Shown here: in pieces, positions 1-4,005 of the stretch
Position numbering within the stretch: the stretch's first letter is position 1
How the letters are laid out: the number at the start of each line of letters is the position of its first letter
NCBI GenBank assembly: GCA_903879465.1
Contig: CAIRLQ010000235.1
Location: 1 to 6,359, forward strand
Source of the DNA: an uncultured Opitutia bacterium
GTDB lineage: Bacteria > Verrucomicrobiota > Verrucomicrobiia > Opitutales > UBA953
DNA length: 6,359 bases
Direction of reading: 5' to 3'
Notes under the pieces: generated by a model
Seen by the model: the letters and a program-made list of their open reading frames with translations, nothing else
What the model was told of the DNA's origin: nothing
The model's database searches: none
Made by a program: the position numbers and the translations under genes

Positions 1-1478
1 AAGTACCCCACGGCTTCACCGGCTATATTTATAATTGGTGTCCGAATCTCGGCACGCGCTACACCCCCATGCGGACGCCCGGCTACGTGGAGGCACAAGT
101 CCGACGACTCGCCGTCAATCGCATCCAGTCGATTTACCGCGACGGCCCAGGCCAGTTGTTCGGGCTCGAAGGGCCGGTCTTCTATACCATGGGCCGGATG
201 TTCGACGACCCCGAACATAATACCGCCAAGACACTCGTCCCAGAATTTGTCGAGGCCGCCTTCGGTGTCAATGCAACCGGCGCGGCCATGCGCTCATTCT
301 ACGACCAGCTCTACCAAGGAATCTCCCTGTATTCGGATCATATCGGGACGCGCGATGACCTGTGGCGTAGCCAAAACTACGATGGACGATCATTCAAGAC
401 CGTCACTGACCCCTTCCAGTTCATCGCTTTCATCTATAATCCCAACCTACTCGCGGCATTAGAAGGCGACCTAAGCCAGGCGGAGAAGACCGCGACAGCT
501 CCCAAGGTCAAACTCCGCCTCGCCCTTGTCCGCCGTGAGTTCGAATACATCCGCCACCTCGCCCGGGTCGTACACTTGCACCAAGCGTTCCAGATTCAGC
601 CCGACGCGGGTTCCCGAGACAGGCTACTGGACGCAATCGATGCCCGTAATGCATTCATCGCTTCGCTCTACGACACCAAAGGCCACAATCTGAATATCCC
701 AGGATGGGATCGGACACTCTACCCTTTCGGCGGTCATAATGCGAATCACCTTCGACTGAGCCGTGACGGCTACCAGGAGCCCTACGCCAACACCTGCCTC
801 AACTGGGACACCAAGGCGATGCGCCAAGCCCCGATGGCAGGACAAAAACAGTTAAAGGTCACCCGGGCGGCTGAACCCATGAAACTGAAAGATACTCGCT
901 GGCAGGGCGTCGCCGCAACGGAACTCACCCATTGCTTGCCCCTGGCTGGTTTACCTCGCAGCACCTGGCTCCAACTCAGCTACGATAGCACCGCACTCTA
1001 TGTGCGCACAGAGAGCGCCCTCGAGGCCGATTCACCCCTCGACCTGACGAAACTGGCCCGCGACTACGCCGTAACCAAGCGGGAATCCATCGAAGTCTAC
1101 TTACAGCCTGTGAAGTCGAAAGACGTCTTCTATCACTTGGCGGTCGGCGCGAACGCCGAGTCGAAATACGACGCCGCCAGTGGCTTCATCACCGACTTGA
1201 TGGATCCACGACACGGCAAAGGTGATCCGACCTGGAATGGCGACTGGCGAGCGGAAACCAGCGTCGATGAAAAAACCAGGCGACTACACACCCTCTTCAT
1301 CATCCCGTTCAAGAGCCTAAGCGCCGAACCACCGACTAGCGGAACCCAGTGGGGGGCTAATTTCGGTCGCAATCATCCCGTAGCCCGCAATCGAAACGAC
1401 CGTTCGACGTGGTCTTCCTCCTTCAGCAGCAACGCGGTCACCGACGCAAGTGTCATCGGACAGATGACTTTTGAGTAA
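1..1478 (+). CDS. DUF4838 domain protein with C-terminal CBM9-like domain (5' end missing)
   Basis: The frame is open from base 3 to the TAA at 1476-1478 (491 visible residues). The ATG at 69 is internal: the codons before it read as the same protein, so the true start lies upstream of the window. The first ~280 visible residues resemble the C-terminal half of DUF4838 proteins, a family related to glycoside hydrolases and abundant in Planctomycetes and Verrucomicrobiota. The marker GLEGPVFYTMGRMFDDPE starts at visible residue 54, followed by a helical stretch with LVRREFEYIRHLARVVHLHQ and the segment GYQEPYANTCLNWDTKAM. Residues ~283-491 form a separate beta-rich module like CBM9/DOMON-type sugar-binding domains, with LYVRTE, VGANAESKYDA (381-391), WNGDW (411-415), IPFKSL and a final strand ending FE. 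Full-length relatives as I recall them are clearly longer, so an N-terminal part is missing. A role in extracellular or periplasmic polysaccharide processing is inferred; substrate and activity cannot be read from the sequence. Family call is firm, function is not. Confidence 0.88.
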   Translation, partial: VPHGFTGYIYNWCPNLGTRYTPMRTPGYVEAQVRRLAVNRIQSIYRDGPGQLFGLEGPVFYTMGRMFDDPEHNTAKTLVPEFVEAAFGVNATGAAMRSFYDQLYQGISLYSDHIGTRDDLWRSQNYDGRSFKTVTDPFQFIAFIYNPNLLAALEGDLSQAEKTATAPKVKLRLALVRREFEYIRHLARVVHLHQAFQIQPDAGSRDRLLDAIDARNAFIASLYDTKGHNLNIPGWDRTLYPFGGHNANHLRLSRDGYQEPYANTCLNWDTKAMRQAPMAGQKQLKVTRAAEPMKLKDTRWQGVAATELTHCLPLAGLPRSTWLQLSYDSTALYVRTESALEADSPLDLTKLARDYAVTKRESIEVYLQPVKSKDVFYHLAVGANAESKYDAASGFITDLMDPRHGKGDPTWNGDWRAETSVDEKTRRLHTLFIIPFKSLSAEPPTSGTQWGANFGRNHPVARNRNDRSTWSSSFSSNAVTDASVIGQMTFE

Positions 1479-1509
1479 GTAGACTGTGCCCCGATGAAGC
1501 TCACTACTC

Positions 1510-1522
1510 CAGCCTTAGGCTG
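1510..1522. repeat. 13-bp perfect palindrome, CAGCCTTAGGCTG
   Basis: CAGCCT and AGGCTG are perfect inverted copies around a single central T, 32 bp after the DUF4838 stop codon. A second small inverted pair, GCCA (1527-1530) and TGGC (1537-1540), follows directly. RNA from either strand could form a short hairpin of about 5 bp with a 3-nt loop. No T-run follows on the plus strand, so this is not a standard intrinsic terminator. It could be a weak 3'-end structure, a protein site or chance. Confidence 0.4.
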
Positions 1523-1534
1523 CCCTGCCAGCCT

Positions 1535-1675
1535 CTTGGCCGACTGCGCAACCACCGAACCTTTACCGTCCAGGGGGATTTTGGCGCAAACTTCGACGCA
1601 AAGAAACGCAAGTTACTGCGGATGCAGAATGGCGGTGAAAAAGGCAACGAGATCGGCGGCACCCCAACCCCTTGA
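1535..1675 (+). pseudogene. Coding-like relic: possible C-terminal tail of an unknown protein
   Basis: In the frame beginning at 1535 the spacer reads as an ordinary protein tail: it contains TFTVQGDFGANFDAKKRK, then LLRMQNGGEKGNEIGGTPTP, and ends at the TGA at 1673-1675. Third codon positions are mostly G or C, as in the neighbouring genes. Upstream of about 1535 the reading becomes unconvincing, and there is no start codon or complete gene, so at best this is the 3' remnant of a deleted gene. I do not recognise the family. Against this, the purine-rich word GACGCAAAGAAACGCAAG (1595-1612) may instead be part of a non-coding intergenic repeat, which would make the reading accidental. Confidence 0.22.
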
Positions 1676-1683
1676 TTCACCCA

Positions 1684-1707
1684 CTTTTGCATATTTGCAC
1701 TTTTGCA
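1684..1707. repeat. Three tandem 8-bp units (CTTTTGCA / TATTTGCA / CTTTTGCA)
   Basis: Three head-to-tail octamers occupy 1684-1691, 1692-1699 and 1700-1707. The first and third are identical; the middle differs at the first and third positions. The array ends 36 bp before the ATG at 1744, so it lies in the leader or promoter region of the DUF1080-like/permease pair. An 8-bp period does not place the sites on the same helix face. It could be a multi-site regulator-binding region or a simple slippage repeat; nothing in the sequence decides this. Confidence 0.6.
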
Positions 1708-1743
1708 CTGCCTCTACTCCGCTACCCCACCCCTATCATTATT

Positions 1744-2343
1744 ATGCGCTCCCTCCTCGCCCTACTACTCTCCTCCCTCGCCTTCGGTGCCGAACTCAAG
1801 CCGCTGCTCAATGAAAAGCCCCTTCCTTTCATTGCCGCGCCCTCGTTCAAAGAAGCCCTCGGTGCCGAATGGTCCCAGGCCAAAGGCATGTGGACACCCG
1901 ACAACGGCGTGCTCCACATGGTGGAAATCCCCGAAGACAAACACGTCCCGGTGCTGCATCATAGGGTAGGACTCTCCGCCGCCGTCATCGAACTCGACTT
2001 CAAGCAGGATGCGACTGGCGCCTTCTACGTAGGATGCGACTCCGATAAGCATATCGGCCGCGTCGTTGTCCTCGGCGGCAGCGTGGTAATCCAGGAAGAT
2101 ACCGCCAAGACTTCGCACACCATCGCGATGCTTAAATACTCCGCCAAGGTCGGCGAATGGCATCATCTCCGCGTCGAATGGAAGGAAGACCAGATGGCTT
2201 GCAATATCGACGGACAAGAGCTCAAGGCCCAGCACGCTTATTTGGCCACCCCCAAGAAGCGCAGCTGGCTGGCCGGCTCGAAGACCGCCGACGTGAAGAA
2301 CCTCACGATTAACGGTGAGAAGAACGTCGTTATTAATAAGTAA
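1744..2343 (+). CDS. Small exported DUF1080-like (concanavalin-fold) protein
   Basis: The 199-residue product begins with a typical Sec signal peptide: MRSLLALLLSSLAFGA, with probable cleavage after A16. That places the start at 1744 rather than at the in-frame ATG at 1672, whose extra 24 residues would put a long non-signal segment in front. The mature part looks like a single beta-sandwich of the DUF1080 / 3-keto-disaccharide hydrolase-like or LamG type. W43-W50-x-NGVL is the usual opening strand, followed by a strand pair around VIELDFKQ (81-88) and GAFYVGCD (92-99), the typical GEWHHLRVEWKEDQ (137-150), then the NIDGQEL turn (154-160). It is shorter than many DUF1080 proteins and has no membrane anchor or lipobox. 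A glycan-binding or glycan-cleaving role outside the cytoplasm is inferred from the fold; no catalytic residues can be assigned. The permease gene starts 15 bp after its stop, so the two are probably one transcript. Confidence 0.8.
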   Translation: MRSLLALLLSSLAFGAELKPLLNEKPLPFIAAPSFKEALGAEWSQAKGMWTPDNGVLHMVEIPEDKHVPVLHHRVGLSAAVIELDFKQDATGAFYVGCDSDKHIGRVVVLGGSVVIQEDTAKTSHTIAMLKYSAKVGEWHHLRVEWKEDQMACNIDGQELKAQHAYLATPKKRSWLAGSKTADVKNLTINGEKNVVINK

Positions 2344-2358
2344 AGACCGATTCCGCCC

Positions 2359-3630
2359 ATGAGCCCCCTCTACCGCCGAGTCAGCCTCCGCCTTCTACCG
2401 ATTCTGTTCTCGTGTTACCTGGTCAACTACATCGACCGGGTGAACGTCAGCTTCGCCAAGCATGACCTCGGTGCCGCGCTCCACCTGAGCGATGCGGCCT
2501 ACGGACTGGGGGCGGGTCTTTTCTTCATCGGCTACTTCGCCTTCCAAGTGCCCAGCAATCTGATGCTGCACCGCATCGGTGCTCGCCGGGCGATCGCTCT
2601 GATCATCCTGCTCTGGGGTGTCATTTCCGCGGCGGGCGCCCTCGTGCACACCGAACAACAGTTCTACGGACAACGCCTGCTGCTCGGGGCATCCGAAGCC
2701 GGCTTCTTCCCGGGCGTCATCCTTTACATCACCTCTTGGTATCCGGCCGCGATCCGCGCGCGCGTCTTCGCGCTTTTCCTAACCGCGATTCCCGTTGCTG
2801 GACTCATCGGCGGACCGCTCTCGGGCTTCATCCTGCAAAACCCTCCCAGCGCCGCTCTGCAAAACTGGCAGTGGCTCTTCGTACTGGAAGGCATCCCTTG
2901 CCTCGCGCTCGCCCTCTGGGTCTTCCGCAGCCTGCCGGATTCTCCGACCGATGCCCCTTGGCTGAAACCGGAAGAGCAACGTCAATTAACCGACGACCTC
3001 CAGGCTGAAGCGAATACCCCGGTCGGCGGCGACTACACACCCGACTCCGCCCTCAAAGCGTTCCGCCATCCGCTCGTCTGGAAACTCTGCCTGCTTTATT
3101 TCTGCACAATGATGGGCCTCTACGCCTTGTCGTTCTGGATTCCCGCCCTTATCAAGGGGCTCGGATGGTCCGGCGACCTGCGCGTCGGGCTCATTAGCGC
3201 CATCCCATGGTCCGTAGCCGTCATCTTCATGCTGTGGTTCGGTGGACGCTCCGATCGCCAACGCGAACGCCGCCTGCACGCCAGCGCCGCCGCCCTGCTG
3301 GCCGCGGTCGGGTTCTTCCTTTGCGGGCTCACCTCCGACGGCACGTTGGGCGTGATCAGCATCTCCCTGGCCGCGGCTGGTGTCATGGGCATGATGGCCG
3401 TGCAATGGTCTATGCCGGGCGCCCTCCTTCGCGGTACCGCGGCCGCGGCGGGCATCGCGCTCGTCAATTCCTGCGGCAATCTCGGCGGCTTCGTGAGCCC
3501 CTACCTCATCGGCGCGCTCAACGACCTCACGCACACGACCGCCGGCGGACTTTTCCTCACTGGCGGGTTCCTGATGTTCGCCGCGGTAACGCTCTTTTAC
3601 AGCTCCGCCCTCGAGCCGAGTCGTAATTAA
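2359..3630 (+). CDS. MFS transporter, anion:cation symporter (ACS) type
   Basis: A 423-residue inner-membrane permease of normal length for the family, with about 12 hydrophobic segments (roughly 11-25, 47-66, 77-96, 105-126, 136-158, 172-190, 241-262, 274-294, 308-325, 330-350, 358-385, 396-416) and a hydrophilic central loop at ~191-240. ACS-family hallmarks are visible: CYLVNYIDRVNVSFAKHDLG in and after TM1, HRIGARR (71-77) as a degenerate motif A between TM2 and TM3, EAGFFPGVILYITSWYP (113-129) and RARVFALF. GGRSDRQRERR (295-305) is the second-half copy of motif A. Characterised ACS members import organic anions such as sugar acids, tartrate, hydroxyphenylacetate or phthalate with protons. 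The exact substrate is not readable here; a sugar acid from glycan breakdown would fit the neighbours. The start at 2359 gives the expected short N-terminus. No Shine-Dalgarno is obvious; the close upstream gene suggests coupled expression. Confidence 0.92.
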   Translation: MSPLYRRVSLRLLPILFSCYLVNYIDRVNVSFAKHDLGAALHLSDAAYGLGAGLFFIGYFAFQVPSNLMLHRIGARRAIALIILLWGVISAAGALVHTEQQFYGQRLLLGASEAGFFPGVILYITSWYPAAIRARVFALFLTAIPVAGLIGGPLSGFILQNPPSAALQNWQWLFVLEGIPCLALALWVFRSLPDSPTDAPWLKPEEQRQLTDDLQAEANTPVGGDYTPDSALKAFRHPLVWKLCLLYFCTMMGLYALSFWIPALIKGLGWSGDLRVGLISAIPWSVAVIFMLWFGGRSDRQRERRLHASAAALLAAVGFFLCGLTSDGTLGVISISLAAAGVMGMMAVQWSMPGALLRGTAAAAGIALVNSCGNLGGFVSPYLIGALNDLTHTTAGGLFLTGGFLMFAAVTLFYSSALEPSRN

Positions 3631-3679
3631 TATAAGCCCGCATCTCCTATCCCTGCTCACCCGGTTCATCGTTCGCTCG

Positions 3680-3829
3680 TCCCCAGCGTTTCCCGACACG
3701 AAAGCCGAGCTCATCAAACTTCGGGAAGTATGGGACAGACAAAACAACGCCCAAAAGTGGCATGGCAGTTTCACTGAGGATTCGACCGCCCTGGGACCAA
3801 AAACCGCCATAAAGAAGCAGCCTAAGTAA
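3680..3829 (+). pseudogene. Coding-like relic: possible C-terminal tail, perhaps of an S1-type sulfatase
   Basis: In this frame the spacer reads SSPAFPDTKAELIKLREVWD, continues with RQNNAQKWHGSFTEDSTALG and ends at the TAA at 3827-3829. The amphipathic pattern ELxxLRxxWDxQNxxxxW resembles the last helix and tail of S1 sulfatases common in Verrucomicrobiota, but this comparison is from memory and weak. There is no start codon and no upstream domain, since the frame runs back into the permease gene. The opposite strand (3919 down to 3647, 90 codons) also gives a fairly protein-like reading, for example SVPYFPKFDELGFRVGKRWG, so neither strand can be called. It may be a decayed gene or a dispersed non-coding repeat. 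Confidence 0.18.
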
Positions 3830-3857
3830 AGCAGGCGTCAAATCCGACCACCCTGGG
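3780..3857. repeat. Imperfect 16-bp direct repeats 62 bp apart
   Basis: ATTCGACCGCCCTGGG (3780-3795) and ATCCGACCACCCTGGG (3842-3857) match at 14 of 16 positions. The core CCTGGG also has an inverted partner, CCCAGG, at 3900-3905. A second word, GGCATGGCA, occurs at 3759-3767 and again at 3885-3893. Together these suggest a small dispersed repeat element or degenerate duplication rather than random spacer. No transposase and no clear target-site duplication are visible. Confidence 0.45.
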
Positions 3858-3928
3858 CATTTCTTAGCGAACTTCCGTCCAGTCGGCATGGCATTCTTAC
3901 CCAGGCGGGAACAATCCATGGGCTAAAC

Positions 3929-3946
3929 CTATCTCAACCTAGATAG
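3929..3946. repeat. Small inverted repeat, CTATCT-6 nt-AGATAG
   Basis: CTATCT (3929-3934) and AGATAG (3941-3946) are perfect inverted copies separated by CAACCT. The site lies 59 bp before the ATG of the cytochrome-like gene. The stem is A/T-rich and not followed by a T-run on the plus strand, so a terminator is unlikely. An operator-like dyad upstream of the 4006 gene is possible, but the short arms could also occur by chance. Confidence 0.35.
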
Positions 3947-3990
3947 ACCTTAATCCGGCTTCACATCCCCGAAACCACCGTTTAATTTCT

Positions 3991-4005
3991 AACCACCCCT
4001 TCCCC
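3991..4005 (+). promoter_or_regulatory. C/T-rich translation leader without Shine-Dalgarno
   Basis: The 15 bases before the ATG at 4006 are 12/15 pyrimidine and contain no GGAG/GAGG-like element. The ATG at 4006 is nevertheless the right start because it opens directly onto a signal peptide. The same C/T bias without an SD is seen before the ATG at 1744 and, more briefly, before 2359 (TTCCGCCC). This suggests initiation that does not depend on anti-SD pairing. Confidence 0.4.

Larger units (their letters stand above)
1479..1743. other. Intergenic spacer with palindrome, coding-like relic and 8-bp tandem repeat
   Basis: This 265-bp gap separates the DUF4838 gene from the DUF1080-like gene. 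It contains a 13-bp palindrome near the left end, a coding-like stretch that stops at 1673-1675, a purine-rich segment with repeated GCAAA-type words (about 1586-1611), and a tandem 8-bp repeat at 1684-1707. I see no convincing sigma-70 promoter pair and no hairpin followed by a T-run, so the transcriptional boundary between the two genes is undetermined. Confidence 0.6.
3631..4005. other. 375-bp spacer with repeats and ambiguous gene relics
   Basis: No complete convincing gene lies between the permease and the cytochrome-like gene. The left part (about 3647-3829) reads protein-like on both strands, the middle holds imperfect direct repeats, and a small hairpin sits at 3929-3946. The last 15 bases are C/T-rich. 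Base composition is lower in GC than the flanking genes. I see no terminator with a T-run after the permease and no clear promoter pair, although a promoter for the next gene would be expected here because of the distance. Confidence 0.55.

Noticed and set aside
69..1478. DUF4838 gene as a complete 469-residue gene starting at the ATG at 69
   Set aside because: The frame is open upstream to base 3 and the preceding codons (GFTGYIYNWCPNLG) fit the protein; the family is normally longer, so the gene is truncated by the window.
1672..1743. Upstream in-frame ATG at 1672 as start of the DUF1080-like gene
   Set aside because: It would translate through the 8-bp tandem repeat and C-rich leader and bury the signal peptide. 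The ATG at 1744 opens exactly on a classical signal sequence.
1479..1743. Sigma-70 promoter for the 1744 gene
   Set aside because: TTGATT (1672-1677) is a possible -35, but no -10-like hexamer occurs at acceptable spacing; the TATCAT at 1734 is too close to the start codon to be useful with any -35 seen.
1494..1814. 106-codon plus-strand open frame spanning the first spacer
   Set aside because: It overlaps the start and signal peptide of the 1744 gene in another frame, is rich in Ser, Thr, Pro and Ala, and shows no domain or credible start signal.
2986..3810. 274-codon open frame on the minus strand
   Set aside because: Mostly antisense to the permease gene; the translation is low-complexity and charged, with no domain. 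Only the part outside the permease is considered, in the spacer entries.
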